DNA from: Cannabis sativa
Taxonomy: Eukaryota; Streptophyta; Magnoliopsida; Rosales; Cannabaceae
Reading direction: 5' to 3'
Length of the DNA stretch: 64,000 nt
NCBI RefSeq assembly: GCF_029168945.1
Contig: NC_083604.1
Location: 40,915,686-40,979,685 of the forward strand
Shown: piece by piece, positions 12,261-23,904 of the stretch
Layout of the letters: every line of letters starts with the position of its first letter
How positions within the stretch are numbered: position 1 is the first letter of the stretch
Made by a program: the position numbers and the translations under genes
The notes under the pieces: model-generated
What the model was told of the DNA's origin: nothing
The model's database searches: none
What the model saw: only the letters and a program-made list of their open reading frames with translations

Positions 12261-13754
12261 TCTCAGACTAGACATTCAAGGAGATAGCAGCTGAATTCCC
12301 CATTAGCAACGGACCTAATACGACATCCATGTTCATTCCTAATGTCGCATGACCTTAAAACATCCCCTTCATAAGGTCCAATGGACTTGATTTTGGACTC
12401 AATTAATTCAGCCTCAAAAGTGACTGTAGGATCCCGGGGGTCTTGGATTTACAAGCTTTCTGAGTCATTATCACAAAATCTAAGTCACCTAGTGAAAAAA
12501 CAACAGTGACTAGAGGTAAAAACATGGGCCTCGCTGAGGTTGTATTAACTAAATTGGAAGGTACCAGTCAAGCTGTTTCTCGCAAACACTGACGCCTACC
12601 CTCAATAACTTCTTGCAAAAATTGCTTATAACGAATAGAGGTTTCATCTTGACTAGATTTAACGAGATGATCCCTAATTTTGTCATCATTTATTTTAAGA
12701 ATGGTTTGAGGTCTTCAAGTTTTGGGCTTAAATTCTATGGAAGAAAGTTGAGGGCAAACATATTTTAAGGGTTATGGGACTGTATATTCTGGGATAAAAT
12801 GGGACATAATAATGCTCCAGTTCCTGGAAAAATAGAGCATGAAGAAAACCTAAAAAATATGTGAATCGTATAATCATAAATTTTCTAGCCCTAGAAATAT
12901 CCAAACACTCAAAATCAAATTACATAAGCAGCAAAATAATGCAGACATGAAAAACACACACCAAGAAATTAAAAAGCACAAAAGAAAAATCAGCAAAGAG
13001 AAATGCCACTTACTGATTTGATGAGATGTTCGTCGTAAAAAAGAACTTCACGATGAAGATTCTAATGATTGAAAGGCTGGATATTGTGATGATTTTGAAG
13101 AAAAAGAGAACAATTAGAGGAAATCCACAAGAAGAATGTGAGGAACAAAGAGGGCATGCAAAGTCAGATTAGAAGGTGGTTGAGATTTCTTCGAAGCTTA
13201 AGAATTTGTGGGTTGAAAAATGACGAAGATAAGGAACAGCTTCAAATATATGCCTAAAGGATGGAAACCATTCGATCAACTGTAATATGATCAAATGGAT
13301 GTGAACTATGCAAGAAAAGGAATGGTCAGAGTATTAAATGAGAAATGATGTGCCTCGACGTTTTGAACTGCCAAATTTTAAGCATGCAAATTTTAAATGA
13401 GAAAAATACAATTATAACCTTAAAGATATTTAAAAAGTCCTTTTTAATTAAAAATTACTTTTTAGGAGACAATCGTTATACCCGTAATTCAGCTATTAAC
13501 CAAAAGCTAACATGTGTACTTCATGAGGAATATGAATCGGGTCAATGATTATACTATTAAATGGCATTATTAAATGCGACTTAAATAACTCGTCTCAATA
13601 AATTATAGTTGATAGAAGTATTCAAACTCGCTGCCACATAAGCATAAACGAGATAAGAATAATAACTATATTAATAGGTATACCTGACGAGATAGTATAT
13701 CTATTTCGGGATAGACAGAGTATATAATAGAAGTGTTCAAGACGAGAAAACAAA
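12261..13754. other. Unassigned sequence upstream of the transposase-like remnant
   Basis: This probably includes more of the same decayed minus-strand gene up to about 12750. After that, A-rich sequence shows no coding, RNA gene or repeat structure that I can support. Confidence 0.4.
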
Positions 13755-13865
13755 GAGCTTGCAACTTATTGACCCATATGCTTGGGAGTATGAGCTTGCA
13801 ACTTATTAACCCACATGCTTGGGAGAAAGAGCTTGCAACTTGTTGATCCACATATTTGCACGTAG
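13755..13865. repeat. Three tandem copies of a 37-bp unit
   Basis: Units start at 13755, 13792 and 13829, each beginning GAGCTTGCAACTT. The first two are nearly identical and the third is diverged at its end. Confidence 0.85.
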
Positions 13866-14640
13866 AAAGAATAATTACATTCATCTATCTTGCCCTCTAT
13901 ACGTTGAAGTAATCAACTCGCTAATACCACCATGGTACATGAAGACTGGAAGGAGAAGTATATTTATACTTAGCATTTTTTTTCCTATAAAGACGATAAA
14001 GAAGAACAACTCGTATTTAACAAGAAACAACTTTCATAGTCAGCATAATCGTTTAAGGATAAAGATAAAAGAGCGGTTAGGTGATTGTTAAATATTATTT
14101 TATGTGCATAGAAATAAAACGTGGAGAATGTCCACGTTTCATGAGCACTCATAAATGGTTAGATCCCATTGAAAATAACTGCTACCCTATACACCTATTA
14201 TAAATTGGGACATCCAGGTAAAAAGGGACGAAAAATTAGAGAAAAAAAAAATTATGTTTTACATTGATTGAGAAAATTGTACTCTGTATTCAGATAATCA
14301 TCCCTAATAATAAGGACTCGTACAATATGTAAATTTTAACTACAAAACCACGAAATATATCTAGTTTTTATTTATTGTTATCATTAATTCTGTAGTATAT
14401 TTATTATGTAAAAAAATTATATTTAGTTAACAAAAAGTTACATTAACACTTAAAATTATTGGATATAGTCCAATAAAACACCCTTAATTAAATGAATTAT
14501 ATTTTAATTTTATATACTTTGCACCTCAATTAGAAATGCTCTTAAAATCTACTTACTTGGTCAACGAAACGTGCCCTAATATTTGCACGCACATAGAGAC
14601 TAATAAGTTCTCCTTATTTTGACTGCTATTTTTTAGACTT
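13866..14640. other. Possible LTR-like remnant, unresolved
   Basis: A hairpin-like ACGTGGAGAATGTCCACGT (around 14120), a TATAAAT-like box near 14200 and the word ATTGTACTCTGTATTCAG near 14277 give the look of an old LTR. I found no matching TG/CA ends or target duplication. Confidence 0.25.
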
Positions 14641-14706
14641 ATTTTTGACTACTTTAATCCAAAATGAAAAAGTATCCCACATCGAAGGACAACTACGTTA
14701 CCGAAT

Positions 14707-14713
14707 TATAAAA
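14707..14713 (+). promoter_or_regulatory. Probable TATA box of SEP2
   Basis: TATAAAA lies about 230 bp upstream of the SEP2 start codon. A G-box-like GACGTGG follows at 14774-14780 and may lie in the leader. Light- and stress-linked genes often carry such elements, but regulation here is inferred. Confidence 0.45.
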
Positions 14714-14940
14714 GCGCCACGCCAACCATGGGACCCACATGGCCGCTTCTTCCACCTCTCGTACAAAACTATAGACGTGGATTCATAATCCACCACCGCA
14801 CTCTATCAATTTTCCCACCAGTGATCCCAAAACCTTATTCAAATCTCCCAAAATACCTCTCTCCCCGAGATTCTTGGAATCCCTAATCTTCATGCAATAA
14901 TCTTACTTTTGATTTTTGAAATAGTGTTTCTCATCCAGTG

Positions 14941-16006
14941 ATGGCTGCAGCGGCGCGTGCTATTCGCTGTGAACTGAGGAGTACTCCGAAGTTGACATCG
15001 GGTGGAGGGTCGGAACTCGTCGATGTTCCAGCGAGGATCTCGGTCGCCAAACCTAATCCAGCGGCGATGGAATCGGAGAACGCGAAGATCGTTTTACAAC
15101 CCCGGCTTTGTACTCTGAGGTCGTACGGATCAGATCCGATTGGAGTGGTGATGAAGACTCGGTCGGAGGAGCTTGGTGATGAGATTTCTCCGTTCTTTGC
15201 AACCTTATCGGAGTACATCGAGAGCTCGAAGAAGAGCCAAGACTTTGAGATCATTTCTGGTAGACTAGCTATGGTGAGTGAAATCCTTACAAACAAAAAA
15301 AATAGTAATAATAAAAATTTAGTAATTATTATTATTATATATGGTAGACTAGCTGAGCTGAATTTGAACTGATTTCTTCAACGATATGAAACTTGTATAA
15401 ATCTTTTGGGGTCTGAGTCGTGTTGTTAATTTAAATATTTTTTAGTTCAATAGAACTTGTAGACAGAATCTTTCTAATTAGTTTTGTTTAATCTAAAATC
15501 AAAACGTACTTTATTTTTCTTAGAGGAATATCTTAAAGCTTAGCTGAAATTATAATAAGATTTAAAACAAGAAAAGGGTAGTTTTATATTGCTTTTTGTT
15601 GTAGGACCCTCTTTGATTCTAGCAGAACTTGCAAATTCAAAAGATTCATTCACTGACTATAATTATTAGGGAATTGGATGGAATGGTATAATAGTATATA
15701 TGTTGATTAATTAATAATAATTATGATTATTTGCAGATAATATTTGCGGTAACTGTGGGGACAGAAGTAGTGACAGGAAATTCATTGTTTAGAAAGGTTG
15801 ATGTGGTTGGGATAGAGGAAGCAGCAGGGGTTTGCTTGGCAGCGGTGGCATTCGCAGCTACTTTCGCGTGGTTCTCCAGTGCTCGAAACAAGGTCGGACG
15901 GATGTTCAGCCTCACTTGCAACACCTTCTTTGATACTCTCATCGACCAAATCGTTGATGGCTTGTTCTACGAAACCGACCTCACTGACTGGTCCGATGAC
16001 ATATAA
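14941..16006 (+). CDS. SEP2: Stress enhanced protein 2, chloroplastic (two exons)
   Basis: The product is a thylakoid-membrane protein of the extended light-harvesting-complex family. In Arabidopsis, SEP proteins accumulate under high light and are thought to help protect the photosystems. Exon 1 is 14941-15273 and exon 2 is 15737-16006, joined in phase 0 across GT (after GCTATG) and AG (TTTGCAG), giving 200 residues. Residues 1 to about 45 are rich in Ala, Ser and Arg and fit a transit peptide. The conserved block KIVLQPRLCTLRSYGSD follows, then SPFFATLSEYIESSK and the LHC-motif-like FEIISGRLAM, where the intron falls. Two hydrophobic stretches after it (around IIFAVTVGTEVV and GVCLAAVAFAATFAW) look like the two membrane helices. 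The ending GLFYETDLTDWSDDI is typical of the family. The ATG is the first one after a stop-rich leader. It is a stand-alone gene between transposon remnants. Confidence 0.92.
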
Positions 16007-16591
16007 TACAACAATTATACTACTCCTCCACCAAAACGTGTATAGCTAATAATATATATACAATATAAAAGGTTCCATATAGTAGTGATGAAATTTCATA
16101 TGCCTACCGTGATAAATTTTAATCTTATCTGTTTCTACTATCAACTAAATTATGAGGGTTACGACATATATTAATTAATATATATAAAAGAATTTAATTG
16201 TGATTGGAAGAGATTAATTATATTGTATAATAATAATATTGTATAGAAGTGCAGCTAATAACTTGCACTCTCGAATTTATATCTATCTCCGACTCCGTAT
16301 TTCATTTAGTCAAATATTTCATTATATATAATATATGATTTTTAATTATGAAAATTCATTTAATTATTTAAAAAAAAAATACAATTTATACTTTAAACAT
16401 AAAACAAGATAAAATGCTACAAATAAGACAGAAACAAAAATAGAATGGCACAAATCTTACATTTTATATATATTTTTTTTCTTGTTGAGAAAATATAACT
16501 ATCTAGCCAATATAACTCAAAGAAAAAAATCATCAAAAATCTTACGAAGCTATTTACATTAAAATGAAGAAAAAAAACTCTTAACAACGAC
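16007..16591. other. SEP2 3' flank
   Basis: AT-rich sequence that presumably includes the 3' UTR and polyadenylation region (A/T-rich TATATATACAATATAAAA near 16050). I see no second gene or repeat. Confidence 0.4.
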
Positions 16592-16660
16592 CACTACAAG
16601 GATTAGCACTTTTACAGACACAATTTAGCGTTTGCAAAAGTATTACTGACGAATTTTTGA
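16592..16660 (+). mobile_element. Terminus of an outer CACTA-like element
   Basis: CACTACAAGGATTAGC at 16592 has CACTA-type terminal sequence. It is followed by a subterminal block ACTTTTACAGACACAATTTAGCG whose relative recurs beyond the inner element at about 20687 (ACTTTTATGGACACATTTAAAGCG). The inner CACTA therefore appears to have landed a few dozen bases inside an older CACTA. I could not find the outer right terminus. Confidence 0.55.
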
Positions 16661-16728
16661 CACTACAAGAAAAATGAGTATTAATGAGGACAAATTTCGT
16701 TAGTAAAAACCTCTGTTTTCGTCAGTAT

Positions 16729-16945
16729 TCCTCATCAATGAGGACATTTCGTTGGTAAAAAGTCGTTGGGAATAGTTCGTCGGTAAAAACGATTATTAAC
16801 GACTTTTTAGGTCGTTGGGAATAAAAAGTATCAACAACGACATTGTCGTTGGGAATAATATTTTATTTATTTATTTTTTTTAAAACCTGAGTGCATCAAC
16901 AACGATATTGTCGTCATTGATATTATTATCAATGACGACAATGTC
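16729..16945. repeat. Left subterminal repeats of the CACTA element
   Basis: Several copies of AACGACA/TGTCGTT and GTCGTTGGGAA occur in both orientations, including the near-palindrome AACGACATTGTCGTTG. Such arrays bind the accessory transposase protein (TNPA in Spm). A matching set is at 20160-20440. Confidence 0.8.
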
Positions 16946-17293
16946 GTTATTGAAGAGCTTTTCGAAAAAAAAATTAAATAACTATATTAAAATTATTTGT
17001 AATTAATTATTAATACATAATATTATATTAAAATTATTAAATTAAATAATTATTTTAATTTTTTTTTATTTTTTAATTATATAAAAATTATTTAATTAAT
17101 TAATTAATATATAAAATTATTTAATTAATTAAGATATGAAATTTTTTAACTAAAAGTAAATATTTAGAATCACTAATATTACAATAAAAAGTGAGTCATA
17201 AACATTACAGTACTGCATACCTAAATATAAATTAGTGTTCATAAAATATTAATAAACATAAAACCGATAGTTCGTAAAATTAAAATAAATATT

Positions 17294-18022
17294 CTAAAAG
17301 AAGTTTGTAGTAGTATCGTCCTCATCACTAGCATCTCCAGGAACATCCGACCCAGGAACATCCGGCATCTGTGGGTAGTATGGCGGCATTTGCGAACTTG
17401 TCATCATTTGAGATGTCTGCTGCCCATGTAGTGTCGGCATCATTTGAGATGTCTGCTGCCCTTGTTGTGTCGGCAACATCTGAGATGTCTGCTGCCCTTG
17501 TTGTGTCGGCAACATCTGAGATGTCTGCTGCCCTTGTTGTGTCGGTATCATCTGAGAAGTCTATTGTCCTAGATGTGTCGGCATCATTTGAGATGTCTGC
17601 TCCCATGGTTGTGTCGGCATCGTCTGCGATGTGTTCTGATATTGCTGACCTTGTGTCGACATCATCTGAACATTTTGCGGCATCTGTGACATTAGTGGCA
17701 TCCGAGGCTCTGACACATGAGACGTCTGAGGTGACTGCGTCATCATATTCAACAATACTTGCGAATTGTTTGGCGACTGAAACACAAACTGCAAGTATGA
17801 CTGGTACATTTGACTGTGAAATTGCTTAGGACTTAACAGTCCAGGCGAAGGAACAAGAGGCTGTTGTAGCAATTGCTGAAACGAAGTAGGAGTCTGTTGC
17901 GGCTGCTGAAAACCCATTGGGTTAAAACCCATTTGAGAGCGAGACGGTTGTGGACGTATGGGTTGGGTTGAAGCTGCAACATTCATCTCAACATCCATTG
18001 GTTCCCGACGTTCACGTGACAT
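17294..18022 (-). pseudogene. Gln/Met/Pro-rich second CACTA product, interrupted by one stop
   Basis: Two frames in the same phase (18022-17561 and 17551-17294) are separated by one in-frame TAG near 17561. The protein opens with MSRERREPMDVEMN and becomes rich in Gln, Pro and Met. It then carries tandem copies of a 12-residue unit ending QQTSQM and ends in an acidic DASDEDDTT stretch. Low-complexity proteins of this kind follow the transposase in many plant CACTA elements, sometimes as its C-terminal part. The ATG lies 8 bases after the stop of the preceding frame. Whether it was ever translated separately, or only became so after the internal deletion, cannot be told. Confidence 0.6.
17400..17626. 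repeat. 36-bp coding minisatellite, about six copies
   Basis: The word AGATGTCTGCTGCC recurs at 17411, 17447, 17483 and 17519, with diverged copies at 17555 and 17591. The period of 36 is a multiple of three, so on the minus strand it gives a 12-residue protein repeat. This is an in-frame expansion, not a CRISPR array. Confidence 0.9.
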
Positions 18023-18030
18023 TTATTGAG

Positions 18031-18456
18031 TCAACGTATCCAATCGCAACCAGGATACAACTCTGCCTCAATCTCCTCAAACATGTCATCATAATATTGA
18101 CCCCTCTGCATTTCATCATCACCAGCTCTTTCGTCGTCATTTACAGGGGGGAAGAAATCTTCAATGACACTAACCATCTCATCCTCATCGACATTGATGT
18201 TAGCCTCGACAGGTTCATCTGGCTCCCCATGGTAAATCCACCTCTCATAACTGCTCTCGAAATCCTTTGTAAAGATGTGTGCCTCCACAGTATTCAAATG
18301 ATGCAATCTGGTATTCTTGCATTTAACACAAGGACAGAAAATTCTTCCGTAACAATCCTTGTGTTTAGACGCAAGTTCCATGAAGACTTGGAGACCTTCC
18401 CAGTACGCTGGATCCTTACGATTTCTCATGGCCACCCAAGTCTTATCGATTGTCAT
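18031..18456 (-). CDS. Transposase-associated N-terminal domain of a CACTA transposase
   Basis: This is a 141-residue frame. Residues 1 to about 80 match the plant transposase-associated domain: MTIDKTWVAMRNR, a FMELASKHKD helix, the CPCVKCKN Cys cluster, then the HIFTKDFESSYERWIYHGE block. An acidic linker follows (NVDEDEMVSVIEDFFPP) and then IEAELYPGC, which in full-length relatives leads straight into the transposase catalytic region. Here it runs into DWIR and a stop, so the deletion breakpoint lies at about 18045. The domain is thought to help the transposase contact DNA or partner proteins; alone it cannot cut DNA. Confidence 0.8.
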   Translation of the reverse strand: MTIDKTWVAMRNRKDPAYWEGLQVFMELASKHKDCYGRIFCPCVKCKNTRLHHLNTVEAHIFTKDFESSYERWIYHGEPDEPVEANINVDEDEMVSVIEDFFPPVNDDERAGDDEMQRGQYYDDMFEEIEAELYPGCDWIR

Positions 18457-18479
18457 CTACCAAAAAATTTACGTTGACT

Positions 18480-19898
18480 AAATTATAATCAAATTGACTA
18501 GTGTGACACAAATTTGATAATTTCGACTGTGTAGTTGAACTAAGGCTAATCTTATTTTATGAAACTTTTTTAACTTTTATTTTAAACTATACTTACAATA
18601 ATATCTTTTTTGTAAGTATAATAAATTATTTTTATTTAATTAAATATTATATTATTTATCAAATTATTTGATAATTTTTCTTATTGCAAGGATTTATTAA
18701 TTATTGAATTTATTACTTATTTAATCATTAATTATTTATATTCAACTAATTAAAGTCATTTATAATTATTTAATTACTTATTATTATTATTCATAAAATA
18801 TACAAACATTTTTTTTACTTAAAATACTTAATTTTAGAATTCATTTCACTAATTTTGTTAAATAAATATTAATTTAAATAATTGTCCATTTAAAATATAA
18901 CTTGTTACCAGTTTTATAAGAAACTATTAACTTATTATAAATTATTAAAATAACAAAATTTTTTATTATCTCAAATTTTTTTATTTTTTTATTTAATAAA
19001 ATATTATATTTTTTTATTAATATAATTATTTATTAATATTTTTTATTGTAAGAATTTATTAAATATTAAATTCATTACTTATTCAATTATTAATTATTTA
19101 TTTTCAACTAAGAAAAGTTATTTATTAAATATTTAATTATTTTTTTATACTATACATACACTATATATATATATATATATATGCTAACTATATTGGTAAG
19201 TTTTTTTTTTTCCCTCAAGCGACTATGTATTGATAAGTTTTGGTTCAATGTTAATATATATTATACATTTACCGAGTGATAGAAGAAATTTAAAGATACT
19301 GTTTAAATTCATCATGATGATGATAATTATTTTATTTTTTTTAAAAAAAAATTGCATGGAAAACATTTATTATAAAAATTTAAATGTTTTATTTATAAAA
19401 ATTATAATTATAAGCTCACATAGCTAGTCAAGGGTAATACTTCATGGTCATATGCATTTAATTTACACATAATTATTACTTGTGTGCCAAAAGTTATTTA
19501 TTATTTTTTAAACAAAATACAAATTTTATTTACTTAAATTACTTAATTTAACATTAATTTCATTAATTTTTATAAATAATTATTAACATATATATATTAA
19601 AAATTTATTACAATACAAAAAAAAAAAACACATACAAACATACATACTATTTTCAGAATATTATCTAAAAAAAAATATTCAGATTATTCACATATATATT
19701 AAAAAGAAAAAAAAATACAATCACTTAAAATGATACATACATTGTTAAAAACACATACATATATTTCAAATACATATATATATATATATTTAAACATATA
19801 TCTAAAATAAATACAAACATTTAAACAACAAAATTTATCTAAACATATAAATACATATATAAATGTAAAACAATCTATACATATTAAAAATGAGGGTA
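18480..19898. other. AT-rich interior of the CACTA element
   Basis: No coding sequence is seen. The stretch contains a TA dinucleotide run near 19157-19182 and several long A and T runs. It may be leader or intron sequence upstream of the minus-strand transposase frame. Confidence 0.5.
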
Positions 19899-20100
19899 TA
19901 CCTAAAAAATCGCCGCCGGTGGTGGGCTGACGAAGCTTCAAGCGGAGGAGAGAGCCGGTGCTGGGCTGAGCTGACGCGCGAAGCTTCAGGCGGAGGAAGG
20001 TGGTGGGACGTAGCTTCAGTTGGAGGAAGGTTTTTTGAGTGTTGAAGGGCTGAGGAATGGCTGATCAGGCGAGGAGGTGAGGAATGGTTGAAAGGTTAGG
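19899..20100 (-). promoter_or_regulatory. GC-rich 5' leader of the CACTA element
   Basis: A GC-rich island has three diverged copies of a unit around GAAGCTTCAAGCGGAGGA (about 19934, 19979 and 20009). It sits between the right subterminal repeats and the minus-strand genes, where the element's promoter and transcript start would be expected. Confidence 0.45.
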
Positions 20101-20159
20101 GTTTGTTTTGGCTAAGAAATGAAGCAGCCTCACTGTGTTTTTTTTTTATAATCAGCAGT

Positions 20160-20440
20160 CCCCAACGACAGCCACTAACGACAATGTCGTTGGTGGCAGA
20201 CTGATCACTGCACCGTGTCAGTCTGTCATGTCGTTGGTAGCTGGAAGTGGAGGGAATTTTACCGCCTTTACAACAGGCATTTTTCAAAAAAAAAATAAAC
20301 ACATTCCCAACGACAATGTCGTTATTGAAGTTTTTTCAATAACGACATTGTCGTTATTGATGATGTATTTTCTTTAAAAAAAAAATTTATTAATTGTCCC
20401 AACGACAGGTAAGTGTCGTTATTGATACTATCATTTTTAA
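20160..20440. repeat. Right subterminal repeats of the CACTA element
   Basis: AACGACAATGTCGTT-type words recur at about 20176, 20308, 20342 and 20402, mirroring the left end. Perfect or near-perfect palindromes here could serve as paired binding sites. Confidence 0.8.
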
Positions 20441-20498
20441 TGAGGACTTTTTGGCGTTGGTAATAGTGGCGTTGGTATAAACCATTATTCTTGTAGTG

Positions 20499-22362
20499 TG
20501 AACGTCCTCCAGCATGCACAATTGCACGTCTAGAAAAAACTATGGAAGCGTGATTTGGGGGAGCGTACGAAAAGAAAAAACCCTTTGCATGCACAAGAAT
20601 AGCGCCTAGAAAAATTATTGGAATTTTTTTTTTTAAAAAAAAAATACCTTTGCAGGCGCTTTTAGTGCGCCCACAAAAAACTGATAACACTTTTATGGAC
20701 ACATTTAAAGCGCATATAAAAGTATTTTAATAAAAATAAACAAACCTGATATTATACTAATATTTATAAATCTAATAGTGCATTCATTTCTTTTAAAATG
20801 TTCATTACATGATATTGTTTTTTAAATTTGTAAATCTTACAAAATTGTAAGAAAATTTCATTATACTAGTTAAATTCTCAAATACAACTAGACAAAATTA
20901 GAGAATCAACCCAATATATCAAAAGTTCAAACACAAATATTCATATGATGTGATAACATTCATATAATATTTTTATAATACAATATTTCTTAATTTTTTT
21001 CTCCATAATAGCACCTTTGGACTGACCTCGTACTTTTTTTTTGTGTCTGAAATCTATTCTCATTAGAACTTTCAGTAGGAATAGTTGCTGAAGAAGACAT
21101 ACTTCTGCAATACAAGAGGGAGAAAAAAAATATGACTTTCATAGAATGCACAAAAATTAAAAGATATAAACATAATCAGATGCTATCTTGTTATTAAAAT
21201 AGAAAAATATAAAATTGAAAAGAATAAAAAGAGACATATACTTATATGCTTATTCTTCATAATCAAATGTATCATCATCATCTTCTAAATAATTTTTCTG
21301 TATCATCTTCAAAATCATCATCATCAACTAAAATCTCATTATTCACCCTTACTTAAAGTAGTTCATCGACATAAGAAAAAAGAATAAAATTGAACTAATC
21401 TTATTATACTCATTATGCTATTATTAGTAAATGTTTTTTTTCTTTTTTTAATTTAACTAAACTTATTTGAAGCACAAAGCAGAATTGCCCTTATAATAAT
21501 ATATAACCAACTAAAATCTCATTATTCACCCTTACTTAAAGTAGTTCATCGACATAAGAAAAAAGAATAAAATTGAACTAATCTTATTATACTCATTATG
21601 CTATTATTAGTAAATATTTTTTTTCTTTTTTTAATTGAACTAATCTTATTATACTCATTATTCTTTTTTCTTATTATACTCATTATTCACCCTTACTAAA
21701 ATCTCATCAACTAAAATCTCATTATTCACCCTTACTTAAAGTAGTTCATCGACATAAGAAAAAAGAATAAAATTGAACTAATCTTATTATACTCATTATG
21801 CTATTATTAGTAAATGTTTTTTTTTCTTTTTTTAATTTAACTAAACTTATTTGAAGCACAAAGCAGAATTGCCCTTATAATAATATATAACCAATTGATT
21901 TGTAACTTTATTTAGTACAAACAAACATAACATATTTTTATAAATATATAAATTAAGGAAGATGTAAATGCATATAACTAATAACATCGATCATTAGAAA
22001 ACACACTGCCACTATCCATTTATCCGCAAGCATTTTATAAGAAGAAAGTTCTAAGGAGCCTCATAATTTTATAACTAATAAGCAGAGAAAAATCCTCTCT
22101 TTCGTCCATCATAACATCTTTATAATACAAAAGAGTAAGATTCTTATGAGTACCCAATAATAAATACAGAAGTATAAAAGCACATACATTGTCTTCTTCG
22201 AGATTATACTAAAAAATGTGCTTCAAAATATAAAGCCACAAACTTCCTTAGATCTTGACATTGCAAGACAATCAACAATTACAGTATGACCGAAAATGAA
22301 TTAAAACTCATTCTGTCATAGAAACTCAATTACATAATACAGCACAGGTAAAGATATTGACC
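20499..22362. other. Probable remainder of the outer CACTA-like element
   Basis: The first 230 bases carry subterminal words related to those at 16592-16660 (GCGC and TTTTA blocks). Further on there is no intact gene. A minus-strand acidic stretch encoding Asp-rich residues near 21250-21330 is a possible exon remnant. The Athila element then interrupts at 22363. Confidence 0.35.
21327..21900. repeat. Threefold direct duplication of about 185 bp
   Basis: The block beginning ACTAAAATCTCATTATTC occurs at about 21327, 21510 and 21710, each followed by the same AAAGTAGTTCATCGAC sequence. The first and third copies extend to GCACAAAGCAGAATTGCCC. A short scrambled piece (about 21635-21710) precedes the third copy, which suggests unequal exchange or replication slippage. 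Confidence 0.9.
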
Positions 22363-23891
22363 TGTTTAACGCCCAAATGTGACTTCCACTAGCGGTGGTT
22401 GTAGTATAGATCGGGCGGTCGATTCCACAGGGAGGTGATTATGGACAAAAGCGTTAGTAGAAAAATAAAAACAAAAGGTTAATAATAAGTGATAATAGTA
22501 ACCAATGATTTTGTGATTTTTAATTTGATAATAAATATTAAAAGAAAGCAAATAAATGTATAATCAATAGTAAAAGAGAGAAAGGCTTTAAGAATCATCC
22601 ATATGCTTGTTTAGCTATTTTGTACCTTTGATTCACAAAGTTGACACTAGTCATACAACATTAAAGTTCATTATATTTTGAGTATACAAGTTCTTGAAAA
22701 TAAAAGAAATGATTTAATCTTATGTAGAACCTAGAAATGACATTATACATCAAGCAATAATGCAATAAAAGATTAAACATAAAACAAAACATAAATATTA
22801 TTTTTACTAAATGGAAACACATAGAAAGAGCATGACTAATCCTATATATCTTTAGTAAAAATAATGACAAAGAAAATAGAAATAGAGATGGTGGTGATAG
22901 TGAAGGAAATGAACATTAATATTACTTTTCTTAATTTTTAAGCACATAGGAAGAGCATGACTAAACCTATATGTTTAATAAAAAGTAAATAAAAATGAAC
23001 ATAAAAGATAGAACAAGATAAATACTACTATTACTACAATCACTAAATAAAAATATATAGAAAGAGCATGACTAAGTCTATATATATATTTAGTATATAA
23101 TAGCATATATAGTAGTATAGATGGATGAAGAACAAGAAAATAAAAGTGAAATAAAAACTTGCATTACTCAAATAAATATTACATGTGAATCAAAGATACA
23201 AAATAACCTCACTTTGCATATGGAATCATCCCTAACCTTCCAAGGAAGATTATGCCATTATGCTAATCATTCTCATAAAATTTCTAAAGAGAAAAGATGA
23301 GAAGAAAAGATGAGAGAATTTTGCTATAGTTTTTCTACACTAAAAATTACACTCTCAATTACTAAAATGAGCTCCTATTTATAGAGCCATAAAAGGACTA
23401 AAAATAAATAAATAAAAATTTGGGATTATAAAATAAATATTAAGATTAAATTTGACATTTCAAATCAAAAATAAAATTAATATTATTTTTGTTATCATTG
23501 TGATTTTGACTTCTACTCTTTGGATGAAGGTTGAGTGTGGAAGAGGAAAATAGGGTTGATGATGACCTAGACTTATCATCATTGCATCACATGCTTTGGA
23601 AGAGACAAAATTGATGATGAGCTTCATGGGCTAGGCTTAACCTTTTTGGGTTGGGTTGCTTTGGACTTCAACAAAAATGCCATTTTTTTCTTCATTTCTT
23701 TTCAACTTTGCTCCTTCCTCTTTCTTTCAACAAAAATACACTTTAATTCCTACAAGAAAGACATAAATTGAATCAAAATCAAATATTTTCATTTATAAAA
23801 TATATTACAATAATTTCATGAAAATATCAATTAAAACTCAATTTATTTTATTATTTAAAATAAATAAAAGTGTATTTTTAACCACTAATCA
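22363..23891 (-). repeat. Athila 3' LTR
   Basis: It begins TGTTTAACGCCCAAATG and ends CCACTAATCA. It is the same length as its partner and almost identical to it. The short ORFs in it are repeated in the other LTR and are not genes. Confidence 0.96.
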
Positions 23892-23904
23892 CAACCCCCA
23901 ACTA
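23892..23904 (-). other. Athila polypurine tract
   Basis: Minus-strand AGTTGGGGGTTG directly precedes the 3' LTR. Confidence 0.8.

Larger units (their letters stand above)
16661..20498 (-). mobile_element. CACTA (En/Spm) transposon, internally deleted
   Basis: The ends are CACTACAAGAAAAATG at 16661 and its inverted match ending CTTGTAGTG at 20498, flanked by the 3-bp target duplication TGA (16658-16660 and 20499-20501). The interior carries subterminal repeats at both ends, a GC-rich leader near 19900-20100 and two transposase-derived frames reading on the minus strand. The DDE transposase core is absent, so this 3.8-kb copy is a deletion derivative that could move only with help from a complete relative. 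An AT-rich stretch of about 1.4 kb (18480-19898) holds no recognised coding sequence and may be intron or leader. Confidence 0.93.

Noticed and set aside
14931..15296. 121-codon minus-strand frame
   Set aside because: Antisense of SEP2 exon 1, which has clear family similarity and correct splice sites.
17400..17626. Regular 36-bp repeats suggesting a CRISPR array
   Set aside because: The repeats are contiguous with no unique spacers, in-frame in a transposon gene, and in a plant genome.
17371..17829. 152-codon plus-strand frame
   Set aside because: Shadow of the minus-strand Gln-rich CACTA repeat. The Ser/Ala/Val pattern is the antisense reading of the minisatellite.
18031..18477. 175-codon plus-strand frame starting at 17950
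   Set aside because: Antisense of the transposase-associated domain, which has the recognisable motifs.
22366..22870. 61- and 69-codon frames, repeated at 31651-32155
   Set aside because: They lie in the Athila LTRs and recur only because the LTRs are copies.
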